A stretch of 64,000 nt of DNA, from the NCBI RefSeq assembly GCF_963666145.1, contig NZ_OY762614.1:1106501-1170500 (forward strand). The letters run 5' to 3'. This stretch comes from an uncultured Desulfobacter sp. (lineage in GTDB: Bacteria; Desulfobacterota; Desulfobacteria; Desulfobacterales; Desulfobacteraceae). Each line of letters starts with the position of its first letter. Positions within the stretch are counted from its first letter, which is position 1. Under the pieces are notes generated by a model. The model ran no database searches, had not been told where the DNA came from, and saw only the letters and a list, made by a program, of their open reading frames with translations. The position numbers and the translations under genes are program-made. Positions 25,398-34,296 of the stretch are shown one piece after another.

Positions 25398-27830
25398 TTA
25401 TTCATAAAGCCCTTCAATGATGATTTCAGAATTTTGGGCATCCTTTTTTTGTTTTCTGCTGAACTTTACACCGTAAACGGTTGGCGTTACTTCTAAGGAA
25501 GATGAACAGATCTTTATCAGAGTGCCGGCCTCCACCTTATTTTTTACCCGGATAAAACTATGGTCCGACACGTCCCGGCCGGACTTGTTCAGCTTCATAT
25601 AATCCTTTTTCACCAGAAGTTCTTCAACCTCCCGGCGAAGCTGTTTTATCTCATCTGCGTTTTTTCCTATTTTCTTCATTAACAGCTCTTTTCGGACCTT
25701 GTATTCATTGTTGTGCCGGGTTGTTGCATTCACAGAGGCCTTGTACATGCGGTATTTGAGATCATGGAGTTTACGAAGATGCGCGTTTTGAGCTTCGGGC
25801 CGCATATGTTTCAACTCCAAAAAGAGATCCGCCATAAATGTCTCTGCCGCAGGCCAATCCATGGGATCTGCATCCGTTTTTTCTACCGCTGATTTAAATT
25901 GTTGAATCATGGCTGACGCGGTTTCATTGGTTTCCGGCAATTGGGTAAAGCCGTTGTCATCCATCTGTTTCAAAAGATATTGAAGAATAGTCTGCTGTTC
26001 AAGATAACTGTCCTGCGTCTGAATTTTCCTTTCAAACTGACGTTCAATGTCCCGCAGTTCTGTCTTGTGAAGTAATGCCTTCAGACGTTCTTTTTTAACT
26101 TTAACTGCATCGTTAATGGCTTTTAATTTGTCACTTGGATTTTTGCCTACCTGTAAAATCGAAGGTGCAGGGCCTCTGGTATAGACATTTTTCAGCATGA
26201 TTTCGTCCAGCGCGCGTACCGTTGAAGAGATAAGATCGGAATTTAGCGCCACCATTCTCGCGGCGCTGATAATTACCGCATTAACGATCTCTTTGTTGAT
26301 ATAGATATCGTCATCCGCACTTATTTTACGCATATCTTCGCCCTGGTCACGATAATATTCAACACGGCCCTGTATCTGAATTTTCCCCGATGCCTGTATC
26401 CGTCCCCGCACATCGCCGTACACCACAATGTCATGGCACTTCACCAGGGCGCCGGGGCCGATGTCGCCCTCCACCTTGAGGTTGCAGTTAAGATATTCGT
26501 CTCCCAGGTTTCCGGAGACGTTTCCGGAGAGGTGGCGGGTGGGATATGAGATGTCAGTCTGCGTGACAAACAAAGTCCTGCCTTTGAACAGAATGGGCGT
26601 GCCGTCAACATCAGCAAAAAACAGATCCCCTTTTTTCATCACACCTTTACCGTCGGCCAGATTGACCACCCGCCCTTCCGGCGGTGTAATTTTAAAGCCG
26701 CACACATCCATCCCCGCCGTGCCTTCCCTGGGCGGAAAAATTCTGGCCAAAATATCACCCTTTTTGACAAATCCCGGTCCGGTCCGGGGGGCATTATCTT
26801 TGCCTGCCCCCCTTTGAGACGCATCAAAGACGATTTCGGCCCTGCCGTCCACAGGCTTTACCGGCGGCGTTCCCTGGGCAACTTTAAACGCATCTCCCAC
26901 AGCGGCTGTTTTAAAAAATTTTCGAATCTCTTTCTCACCGCAGATGCCGTGTGTAATACCTATATTTTTAAGCCATGCCACAAAATCAGACAGATCCATG
27001 TTTTCTGAAACGGCTTTTTTGAGCGTAATAAAGGCGGATAATTTATTTTTTGAAAAACGATATTCAAACACCCTGGACAGCCCCTTGCCCCGCTTGCGTT
27101 CCTGATTATACAAGACCAGTGCCTTTTCAAGGGAAAGACGCTGTTTTTCAAGTCTTTTTTGTGTCTTGAGAATCGTTGTCAGATTTTTATCCGACAACCC
27201 GAACAATTCTTGAAGAACTTGTCCCAGATATACTTTTTCTTGGATTTCAGCGTTTCGGACATTCTGCATTTTCAATGCCTGGTTCAGCTGGTCTAAAGAG
27301 ACAAATCCTTGTTTAACGGCAATTGCCCCGAAGCGCATGTTGATGTTAAGCCGCTCCATCTCGGACGTGGCGATGTCATTGAAAGACTGCGCCAAAAATT
27401 TATCCTCAATACGGTCCTGGGTTAGAAGAATCGCGGCTTTATTGGCTTTTGAAATCTCATTTTTCTCCAGAAGAATATCGCCGATCAATATGCTCTCCCG
27501 GGTCTTTCTAAAAATTTCATTCTGCTGTTCAAGGGCTCTTTTTACCTGTTCAGGACCTATAAATTTATTGGCAATGCCAAGTTCGCCAAACCGCTTGTCC
27601 AGCATCTTCATCTGCAGATGCTCTTTTACCGCGTACAAAAAATGAATCTGTTCGTCTGAAAGAAAATCACGCTCTTGGAAAATCCGGACCATGGAAACAT
27701 CCGGATGCTGTTCTCTTTGTTCAATATAGTATGACAGAATCTGCTTTTCCTGGGCAGAGGAAATCAACCGGCACTTCAGGGCCAGGCTGAGCAAACTGCG
27801 TTCTTTAATGTTATCACTTCGATTTTCCAA
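25398..27830 (-). CDS. FapA-type (DUF342) protein with long N-terminal extension
   Basis: The C-terminal ~500 residues match the FapA/DUF342 family: residues ~330-420 carry KKGDILARIFPPREGTAG-type sequence, followed by the right-handed beta-helix of repeated short strands (LKVEGDIGPGALVKCHDIVV, YGDVRGRIQASGKIQI, GRVEYY). A long coiled coil lies towards the end. The N-terminal ~270 residues contain two or three related helical units (FGELGIANKFIGPEQVKRAL; FGAIAVKQGFVSLDQLNQAL), resembling the short repeat seen in GspE/PilB N-termini. The start is TTG at 27830 with a weak ribosome site, so the exact N-terminus is uncertain. It follows the REC-TPR gene by 24 bases on the same strand. Function unknown; surface or polar localisation is speculative. 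Confidence 0.8.
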   Translation of the reverse strand: MENRSDNIKERSLLSLALKCRLISSAQEKQILSYYIEQREQHPDVSMVRIFQERDFLSDEQIHFLYAVKEHLQMKMLDKRFGELGIANKFIGPEQVKRALEQQNEIFRKTRESILIGDILLEKNEISKANKAAILLTQDRIEDKFLAQSFNDIATSEMERLNINMRFGAIAVKQGFVSLDQLNQALKMQNVRNAEIQEKVYLGQVLQELFGLSDKNLTTILKTQKRLEKQRLSLEKALVLYNQERKRGKGLSRVFEYRFSKNKLSAFITLKKAVSENMDLSDFVAWLKNIGITHGICGEKEIRKFFKTAAVGDAFKVAQGTPPVKPVDGRAEIVFDASQRGAGKDNAPRTGPGFVKKGDILARIFPPREGTAGMDVCGFKITPPEGRVVNLADGKGVMKKGDLFFADVDGTPILFKGRTLFVTQTDISYPTRHLSGNVSGNLGDEYLNCNLKVEGDIGPGALVKCHDIVVYGDVRGRIQASGKIQIQGRVEYYRDQGEDMRKISADDDIYINKEIVNAVIISAARMVALNSDLISSTVRALDEIMLKNVYTRGPAPSILQVGKNPSDKLKAINDAVKVKKERLKALLHKTELRDIERQFERKIQTQDSYLEQQTILQYLLKQMDDNGFTQLPETNETASAMIQQFKSAVEKTDADPMDWPAAETFMADLFLELKHMRPEAQNAHLRKLHDLKYRMYKASVNATTRHNNEYKVRKELLMKKIGKNADEIKQLRREVEELLVKKDYMKLNKSGRDVSDHSFIRVKNKVEAGTLIKICSSSLEVTPTVYGVKFSRKQKKDAQNSEIIIEGLYE

Positions 27831-27854
27831 ATCGGCGTTCTACCTGGATGAAAT

Positions 27855-29021
27855 TTAAAGAGTTCTTCTCAGTTCAATGGCTTCTTTATGTTTCGGGTCC
27901 AGCCGGAGAATCTGGTTTAAATAATCATCGGCCTGCAGCACCCGTCGATTCGCAGCAAAGATTCTGGCGATCTGAAGCTTGGCATCCAGGTGCCCCCGGA
28001 CGTTTCTATCTACGTTCATAAAGTGTTCCAGTGCTTTTTCCCTGTTCCCGGACTCAAGGCAAATCGTGCCGGCTTTATAAATGAGATTATAATTGGACGG
28101 GTTGTCCCGGATGGCTTCATCTATCAGATACTGCGAAAACTTCACGTCTCCATTTTCCAGGCAGACATCAATGACCTGATTGCGAACGGCGTTGCTTAGT
28201 CTTGATCGTTGAATCACCCGTAAGAAAATTTTCATCGCCTGCTTTTTGAGACCGGCCTTTAAAAGCAATTCACCAATGCCAAAGGCCCTATCATTGTACC
28301 GGGTACTTAAAGCCAAAACTTCCAAATAATAAATTCCTGTTTTTTCCAGGTCATTTTTCTTCAGATAGTAATCACCCAGATAAACCCTTGAAATAATATC
28401 CTGTTTATTCACCGAAACCGCTTTTAGGAGGCACTTTTCAGCAATGTCATTTTTTCGGATTTTAAAGTGCAGCAACCCCAAGTGCCGAAGCACACGGGAC
28501 GCAGAGGGTTTGATTGCCAGCGCTTTTTTCACCTCTTCAATGGCCGCTTCAAACTGCCCTTGCTCTTCAAGTGCCCGGGCGTTGTTGCGGTGAACGGTAA
28601 ATGGCTCAGGTTTATGCACCCGGTCGATGACCGCCTTGATTTTTTTATCCAGAGCGTGCAACGTTAAAGGTTTGAGCAAATACCCGTCAATTTCGGATTC
28701 AGCCACTTCGGAAACAATATCCCGCTCGGCTTCTGCTGTCACCATGATCACGGGCATATCCCTGAATCCAGGATCGTTTCTGATATTTTCCAGCATTTCA
28801 ATCCCGTTCATCACCGGCATATTCCAGTCGATAATGGCAAGATCAAACACCCCTTCCTTAAGGACTTTCAACCCCTCTTTTCCATTTTCAGCAAACCTGA
28901 GTTTGCCGCCGATATTAAGATTTTGAAGCATTTTCCGGATGGTCAGGCGCATGCTTTTCATGTCATCAACAATCAATATGGATAACGCATCAAGCGTTTT
29001 AACAGAATTATCTTCGGTCAT
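27855..29021 (-). CDS. Response regulator with TPR repeats
   Basis: Residues 13-130 form a CheY-like receiver: acidic pair Asp19-Asp20, phosphoacceptor Asp65 in LAIIDWNMPVMNG, Thr in VTAEAE, and Lys in YLLKPLT. The remaining ~250 residues are tandem TPR motifs (e.g. RALEEQGQFEAAIEEVKKAL; LRHLGLLHFKIRKNDIAEKC; YRLDPKHKEA-like end). There is no DNA-binding or enzymatic output, so the output is probably phosphorylation-controlled protein binding. It is the first gene of a two-gene operon with the FapA-like protein, which is a plausible partner. Divergently transcribed from the sigma-54 regulator, 275 bases away. Confidence 0.88.
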   Translation of the reverse strand: MTEDNSVKTLDALSILIVDDMKSMRLTIRKMLQNLNIGGKLRFAENGKEGLKVLKEGVFDLAIIDWNMPVMNGIEMLENIRNDPGFRDMPVIMVTAEAERDIVSEVAESEIDGYLLKPLTLHALDKKIKAVIDRVHKPEPFTVHRNNARALEEQGQFEAAIEEVKKALAIKPSASRVLRHLGLLHFKIRKNDIAEKCLLKAVSVNKQDIISRVYLGDYYLKKNDLEKTGIYYLEVLALSTRYNDRAFGIGELLLKAGLKKQAMKIFLRVIQRSRLSNAVRNQVIDVCLENGDVKFSQYLIDEAIRDNPSNYNLIYKAGTICLESGNREKALEHFMNVDRNVRGHLDAKLQIARIFAANRRVLQADDYLNQILRLDPKHKEAIELRRTL

Positions 29022-29296
29022 ATTGACTCCTTTTTCTTCCTAAAAAAACTGAACCAAACGATATTAAAACCTTACCATAATTCGTAATTTTATAAAATAT
29101 TGCTGTGAGAGCAGACCCCAGAATGATTTGTTCACAAAATTTCGTTGAGTGTTTTATATATCATCACCTCTTTGTTATTTTCTTTTCACGGATGATAAAA
29201 AAACATTGCGCCTGATACACAAATGTGCCATTTAAGAGACCAATTCGAAAATAGCTTGATATCGATTACTGAACGCCCGTTGCCTGGAAATCAAAA

Positions 29297-30679
29297 ATGG
29301 AAAAATTTACACATTCTCTGCTGGATCTTCACAATCTTAACCTCGTGGTGGACAATCTCAAAGTCGGGGTAATGGCACATACCACCGAGCGACTCATCAC
29401 TTTGTTCAATAAAGAAGCAGAAAAAATTACCGGTTACAGTAAAGAAGAGGTCCTGGGCAAAGACTGCCATGATGTATTCCAGGCCCCGTTCTGCGGTTCC
29501 AAATGTTCATTTTGCGATGATTCTCCAAAACTTTCGGGCGGCACCAAAGAATACCCGATAACCATCGTCACCAAAACCGGAGATACCCGCCATCTGGAAA
29601 TGACCGTCTACTGCATTCAGGACAATGAAGGGCAAATCCGGGGGGTTGTGGCCTCATTCCGGGATATGACCGATTCCATACGCCTCTCCCTGAAAGCCGA
29701 AGATCTTTCCAATTTTGCAGGCATCATCGGTAAAGACAAAGCCATGCAGGACATTTTCCGGCAGATCCGGGATGTGGCCCTGTACAACTACCCGGTTCAC
29801 GTATCCGGTGAAACAGGTACCGGCAAAGAACGCGTGGCTTACGCAATCCATGATATCTCATCCTACGGCAGCGGCAGTTTTGTACCGGTCAACTGCGGGG
29901 CCATCCCCGAGGGTATTGTGGAAAGTGAGCTGTTCGGCCATGTGAAAGGGGCGTTTTCAGGGGCGGTCAAGGAACGTAAAGGCCGGTTTGAACTGGCCCA
30001 TAAAGGCACCCTGTTTCTGGACGAAGTGGCTGAACTGCCCCTGAAGACCCAGGTAAAACTGTTACGCTTCCTCCAGGAGGGATCATTTGAAAAAGTAGGC
30101 GGAGAAAAAAAAATCAGCGTGGATGTCAGAATTATCTCGGCCACCAACAAGGATCTGGCCGAAGAGGTCCGGCAGGAACGCTTCAGGGAAGACCTTTACT
30201 ACCGGCTCAACGTCATCCCCATCCACCTGCCACCCCTGCGGGAAAGAAAAAACGATATACCCCTTTTGGCCGAGCATTTCCTACGGGAAGCGGAAAAAGA
30301 GAACAAAAAGAGCGTACCGGAACTTGCCCCGGACACCATCAGGGAAATGATGGACTACCACTGGCCCGGCAATGTCAGGGAATTAAAAAATGTGATCCAG
30401 TTCTCTGTGGTTCGGTCCCGGGGCAGTGTTATACTTCCCACGGATCTTCCCTTTACATCTGCAAGACAGCCCATGCGGCCGGCCGTATCCAATGAACCCG
30501 AAGGGCCTTCGGCATCGTTTATCCGGGGAAAACTCAATCAGGAAAATGTCCAGGCAGCCCTGGTTAAAACCGGCGGTAACAAATCCAAGGCAGCCCGTGT
30601 GTTAGGCGTGGGCAGGGCAACCCTGTACCGCTTTTTAAGTGAACATCCGGGGGTTAAAGCCTTTTCAGATGACTTTTAA
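29297..30679 (+). CDS. PAS-containing sigma-54-dependent transcriptional activator
   Basis: The 460-residue activator has an N-terminal PAS domain (~15-130), an AAA+ sigma-54 interaction domain (~150-380; Walker A GETGTGKE at 171-178; Walker B GTLFLDE) and a C-terminal Fis-type helix-turn-helix (NKSKAARVLGVGRATLYRFL). The PAS domain carries four cysteines, Cys57, Cys66, Cys70 and Cys73 (CGSKCSFC), which could hold an Fe-S cluster or metal or act as a thiol switch. The sigma-54 contact loop reads GAFSGA (218-223) instead of the canonical GAFTGA. The next gene encodes an Nramp metal transporter 75 bases downstream, so control of metal uptake is a reasonable inference. Confidence 0.9.
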   Translation: MEKFTHSLLDLHNLNLVVDNLKVGVMAHTTERLITLFNKEAEKITGYSKEEVLGKDCHDVFQAPFCGSKCSFCDDSPKLSGGTKEYPITIVTKTGDTRHLEMTVYCIQDNEGQIRGVVASFRDMTDSIRLSLKAEDLSNFAGIIGKDKAMQDIFRQIRDVALYNYPVHVSGETGTGKERVAYAIHDISSYGSGSFVPVNCGAIPEGIVESELFGHVKGAFSGAVKERKGRFELAHKGTLFLDEVAELPLKTQVKLLRFLQEGSFEKVGGEKKISVDVRIISATNKDLAEEVRQERFREDLYYRLNVIPIHLPPLRERKNDIPLLAEHFLREAEKENKKSVPELAPDTIREMMDYHWPGNVRELKNVIQFSVVRSRGSVILPTDLPFTSARQPMRPAVSNEPEGPSASFIRGKLNQENVQAALVKTGGNKSKAARVLGVGRATLYRFLSEHPGVKAFSDDF

Positions 30680-30753
30680 CGGCCATGGGCCGAGCCGGTC
30701 TATCAGCTATATACCTAGGCCCAAGCCACAATAAAAAATAAATAAGGCCAGAC

Positions 30754-31992
30754 ATGCTACATCTTTTGGAAAGATTTAAATTCAAAACCCTGCTCAGATT
30801 CCTGGGGCCGGGATTCCTTGTGACGGTAGGATTTATCGATCCCGGCAACTGGGCCACCAATATTGAGGGCGGCTCACGGTTTGGCTATTCACTGCTGTGG
30901 GTGATCACCCTGAGCACAATGATGCTCATTGTGATCCAGAACATGGCGGCAAAACTTGGCATTGCCACGGGCAAATCCCTGGCCGTGAACATCAGGGAGC
31001 GCTTTTCAAAACCGGTTTCGGCCATACTGGGCCTGACCATTGTGCTTGCCTGCATTGCCACGGATGTGGCTGAACTTCTCGGGGGCGCCATCGGGTTCAA
31101 TCTGCTTTTCGGCTTTCCCCTCTGGATGGGTGCGCTTGTGACCGTGGGCCTTGAAACCTTTTTGATTGTCAGCCAGCGCTACCACCGCCTTGAAACAATT
31201 ATCATGGGGTTTTTAGCCATCATTGCCCTGTGCTATCTCATTGAAATTTACATTGTCAAACCGGACTGGTCCGCCGCCCTTCCGGCCGCGGTAATCCCCC
31301 GTTTGAACCGGGAAAGTATTTATGTTGCCATGGCTATTTTAGGCGCGGTGGTGATGCCCCATAACATCTTTTTGCATTCCAATGTTATTCACTCGCGCAA
31401 ATGGGGGGTCTCCGAAGATGAAAAAATGGCCCAGCTGAATTATGAAAAAGTCGACACCCTGGCGGCCATGATCATGGGATGGGTGGTGAATTCGTCCATG
31501 ATCATTGTGGCGGCAGCCGTATTTGCAGCAAATCTGGCCGATGTCACAAGTATTGAACAGGCATCGGCCACCCTCACCCCCCTGGCAGGACCTTTGGCGG
31601 GAGTTCTTTTTGCCGTGGCCCTGGTCTTTGCCGGTGTCGGGTCATCGGTCACATCGTCCATGGCCGAGGTGAATGTGATCACGGGTTTTCTGGGAAAGCC
31701 CGAGGACCCCAGAACCCTGTTATACCGGTTTTCCGTATTTGCCACGGCCATCCCCTCGTTTTTAATCATTGTGCTGTCCATGGATACCTATAAAATCCTG
31801 ATTTTCAGCCAGGTGGTCCTAAGTCTCCAACTGCCGTTCACACTGATTCCGTTGTTGATGCTGTGCCGGGATGAAAAACGCATGGGCAAATTTGCCTCGG
31901 GACCGGTGGAATTTACGGCGGCCATTGTTATTTCCGCCATTGTTATTGTGTTAAATATTTATCTGCTTTACACCACGGTCACAGGAGCCTGA
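30754..31992 (+). CDS. Nramp-family divalent metal transporter
   Basis: A proton-coupled inner-membrane transporter for Mn2+/Fe2+ with about 11 helices. The metal site is complete: Asp29-Pro-Gly-Asn32 (FIDPGNWAT) in helix 1 and Met201-Pro-His-Asn204 (AVVMPHNIFLHS) in helix 6. The methionine is the residue that favours transition metals over Mg/Ca in characterised Nramps. The 412-residue length is typical of MntH-like proteins. It lies 75 bases after the sigma-54 activator and only four bases before a UspA gene, so nramp and usp are cotranscribed. A manganese or iron import role is likely; which metal cannot be decided. Confidence 0.93.
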   Translation: MLHLLERFKFKTLLRFLGPGFLVTVGFIDPGNWATNIEGGSRFGYSLLWVITLSTMMLIVIQNMAAKLGIATGKSLAVNIRERFSKPVSAILGLTIVLACIATDVAELLGGAIGFNLLFGFPLWMGALVTVGLETFLIVSQRYHRLETIIMGFLAIIALCYLIEIYIVKPDWSAALPAAVIPRLNRESIYVAMAILGAVVMPHNIFLHSNVIHSRKWGVSEDEKMAQLNYEKVDTLAAMIMGWVVNSSMIIVAAAVFAANLADVTSIEQASATLTPLAGPLAGVLFAVALVFAGVGSSVTSSMAEVNVITGFLGKPEDPRTLLYRFSVFATAIPSFLIIVLSMDTYKILIFSQVVLSLQLPFTLIPLLMLCRDEKRMGKFASGPVEFTAAIVISAIVIVLNIYLLYTTVTGA

Positions 31993-31996
31993 TATT

Positions 31997-32404
31997 ATGC
32001 AAATATATAAAAACATACTGGTTACCATGGACTGTTCCCCGGTGGATGACCGGATACTTGAACATGTGACGCAACTGGCCCTCCAAAATCAGTCCAACGT
32101 ATTTTTGCTGCATGTGGTTCATTCCCATACCCTGGATGAACACCGGGCATTGACCCGGAGTGCAGAGGCCTTTTTAGCCGAAAAAAGCCGGGATCTGCTG
32201 GAACAGGGCATCAACGTTAAAGTGGTTCAGCGCAGCGGTGAGCCTGATAAACAGATTCTCCAGGAAATCCAGGACGGAGACTACGATCTTGTGGCCATGG
32301 CCACCCACGGCCATTCAACCTTTGGTCAGATCCTGTTCGGCAGTGTATCAAAAACCCTGAAGCAGCAAATCAGTATTCCGCTGCTGTTGCTGGGCCCTGA
32401 ATAA
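31997..32404 (+). CDS. Universal stress protein (UspA family)
   Basis: The 135-residue single UspA domain begins with the usual NILVTMDCSP strand. It ends with the ATP-binding loop ATHGHSTFGQILFGSVS, which keeps the second and third glycines (G-x9-G-S) but has Ala in place of the first glycine of G-x2-G. Usp proteins bind nucleotide and act in stress survival, often paired with transporters. It starts four bases after the Nramp stop codon and is therefore in the same operon. Confidence 0.9.
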   Translation: MQIYKNILVTMDCSPVDDRILEHVTQLALQNQSNVFLLHVVHSHTLDEHRALTRSAEAFLAEKSRDLLEQGINVKVVQRSGEPDKQILQEIQDGDYDLVAMATHGHSTFGQILFGSVSKTLKQQISIPLLLLGPE

Positions 32405-32732
32405 CGGTCAGGGGCAGCCCGCACCAAATATTTAAATTTCTAAGTTACTTTCCCTGTTTTTCCTATAACAGCCATGGGCTGACCCGGGTTTTCACCGTGG
32501 TTCAGCCCACAACGAAAGTTGAAAGATCTGTGCAGGTTACACAGACTTTCTTATAAAAAAAAGGGATTTGACATTTTCAATGCAAGTCTAATCTTATGTG
32601 CAATGCCTTTTCATGCAAGGCAAAAACCACATGGGATTTGACATAAAACTCAACGTCCCGAATGGATAAAAAACCGAAAACCTGTAAAGCAAAATTTACG
32701 ACAATATCGTTAAATTTATGGAGGTATAAACC
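32405..32732 (+). promoter_or_regulatory. Leader region of ferritin gene with repeated promoter-like motif
   Basis: The 328 bases between uspA and ferritin hold a stem TGGGCTGA / TCAGCCCA (about 32474-32501) and a stem TCTGTG / CACAGA close to 32540, either of which could help end the upstream transcript. The motif GGGATTTGACAT then occurs twice, 70 bases apart (TTGACA at 32568-32573 and 32638-32643). The first copy has a TCTTAT -10-like hexamer after 18 bases. Tandem promoters or a repeated regulatory site for ferritin are inferred. Confidence 0.45.
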
Positions 32733-33257
32733 ATGCTGGTACCTGAAGTTGAAAATGCCCTGAACAAACAGCTTAATGCTGAAATTTTCTCATCATATCT
32801 TTATGTGTCCATGGCGGCCCAGTGCAAGGCGGATGATCTGGACGGCTGTGCAGCCTGGCTGGAAACCCAGGCCCAGGAAGAGATGACCCATGCCGCCAAA
32901 TTTTATAACTACATCATCCAAAGAGGCGGGCGGGTTAAATTGGCCGGCATTGACGCCCCCCAGGTGGAATGGAACAGCACCCTTGCGGTTTTTGAAGATA
33001 CGTTGACCCATGAGCAAAAGGTATCGGCCATGATCAATGATCTGATGGACGTTGCCATTGCCCAAAAAGACCACGCCACCCAGATCTTTTTGCAGTGGTT
33101 TGTAACCGAACAGGTGGAAGAAGAAGAAAGTGTCAGTATGGTGCTGGGAAAAATTAAGCGGGTTAAAGATTCAGCCCAGGGCATGTACCTTCTGGATCAG
33201 GAATTGGGCCAGCGCCAGCCCGCTCCGCTGCCCGGAGCAACCCCCGCAGTAGAATAA
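32733..33257 (+). CDS. Ferritin (non-heme, FtnA-like)
   Basis: A 174-residue bacterial ferritin with the four-helix ferroxidase fold. Iron ligands are visible in LNAEIFSSYLYVSMA (Glu17), QAQEEMTHAAKFYNY (Glu49/Glu50, His53) and WFVTEQVEEEESV. It should assemble into a 24-mer that oxidises and stores iron in the cytoplasm. GGAGG lies before the ATG. It follows the Nramp-usp operon and, with it, forms a metal-handling group. A hairpin at 33315-33359 lies downstream. Confidence 0.93.
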   Translation: MLVPEVENALNKQLNAEIFSSYLYVSMAAQCKADDLDGCAAWLETQAQEEMTHAAKFYNYIIQRGGRVKLAGIDAPQVEWNSTLAVFEDTLTHEQKVSAMINDLMDVAIAQKDHATQIFLQWFVTEQVEEEESVSMVLGKIKRVKDSAQGMYLLDQELGQRQPAPLPGATPAVE

Positions 33258-33658
33258 TCATGTGGATCGTTTTTTAAACAATTAAACACAACGTATATCA
33301 CTCGACTACATATCAAGGGTGTCTGCCCCAAAAAAATATTTTTTAAGGCATACACCCTTAATGAAATCGGATTTAGGCGGTTGTCCCTTCAAATCATATT
33401 TTTGCCCATCGCGGCACAGACAACAAAGCCTTCTCCTATATCTCTAAAACCGTTCGATCCACTGAATAAAACTATCCATGTATGTGGACAGGAAGGTTTG
33501 GGTATGCTCGGAGACGAGCTGACCTGAAAATCAAATCAAAAAATGAATAGGATACAGTTTAAGAGCTAAACCTGACGGTGGGGGTTTGAATCGGGTATGA
33601 ATCTTTGATAAGATTCTATTGTTTAGGATACCAATTAAAAATCTTCCAAGGGACGAAA
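33258..33658. other. Intergenic region with hairpin after ferritin
   Basis: A stem AAGGGTGTCTGCC / AGGCATACACCCTT (33315-33359) with an A/T-rich loop lies 57 bases after the ferritin stop. It lacks a T-run but is a plausible transcript end. The rest (33360-33658) has no called gene. A minus-strand frame reads as protein-like in two short stretches interrupted by a stop, but I could not identify it, so it may be an old remnant in the decay zone. Confidence 0.5.
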
Positions 33659-34296
33659 ATGATCAGATTTGGCCTATGCTGCATATTCAAAGCCCATCCT
33701 GTTAAATTTCGACGAACCACGGCCACGCACCTTGAAAAATTTTCCAGACACGAACAACTTCAGCGACTGGCCCAATTGTGCGAAGTGAATGCAAAAAGTC
33801 TGCTCATCGAAGCGTATAAACGCTGCGGCAATTTCAGCAAGACAAACAACATCAGAACCACCTTTCATCCGGACCAGTTTGTGATCCTGAATTCACCCAA
33901 TCCGGATGTGGTCACAAAATCTGTGGTGGAACTTGAATATCAGGCACAGGTGGCCCGGTGGGTCAATGCGGATGAGATTAATATCCATGCAGGCGGCGTA
34001 TACAACGACAAATCATCCGCGCTTCTGCGTCTGATAAAAACCGTTGAGAGCCTGCCTGATCCGGTCAGAAAAAGATTGACCCTTGAAAATGATGACAGAA
34101 GCTACCCCCCCCCCAGGACCTGTTGCCGGTGTACAGACAACCCCAAATCCCCGCAAACATCATGATTTCATTGATCCCGGGGACCTACCCCCCAATTGGC
34201 TGACGTTGGAGATTACCGTGGAGGTTGAAAGCCAAGGCCAATGAACTGGCCATAAAACAACTGATAAAGGAAATTGATTCGCATGGATATTTATGA
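33659..34296 (+). pseudogene. uvsE/uvdE (UV damage endonuclease) remnant
   Basis: The first ~150 residues from ATG 33659 are UvdE-like (IRFGLCCIFKAHPVKFR; NIRTTFHPDQFVILNSP; INIHAGGVYNDK; RLTLENDDRSY). A run of ten C at 34105-34114 then shifts the frame away from QDLLPVYRQ. The next recognisable part, starting at 34158, is already the C-terminal HHDFIDPGDLPPNWLTLEIT, so roughly 80-100 central residues, including several metal ligands, are missing. A further single-base shift near 34230 separates this from EAKANELAIKQLIKEI. The remnant ends at 34296, inside the glutathione peroxidase gene. UvdE is a TIM-barrel endonuclease that nicks 5' to UV photoproducts; this copy cannot be functional. Confidence 0.85.

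Noticed and set aside
33300..33560. Protein-like minus-strand reading (around MDSFIQWIERF) between ferritin and the uvsE remnant
   Set aside because: Interrupted by a stop and not identifiable. It could be an old remnant, but the evidence is too weak to call a pseudogene.
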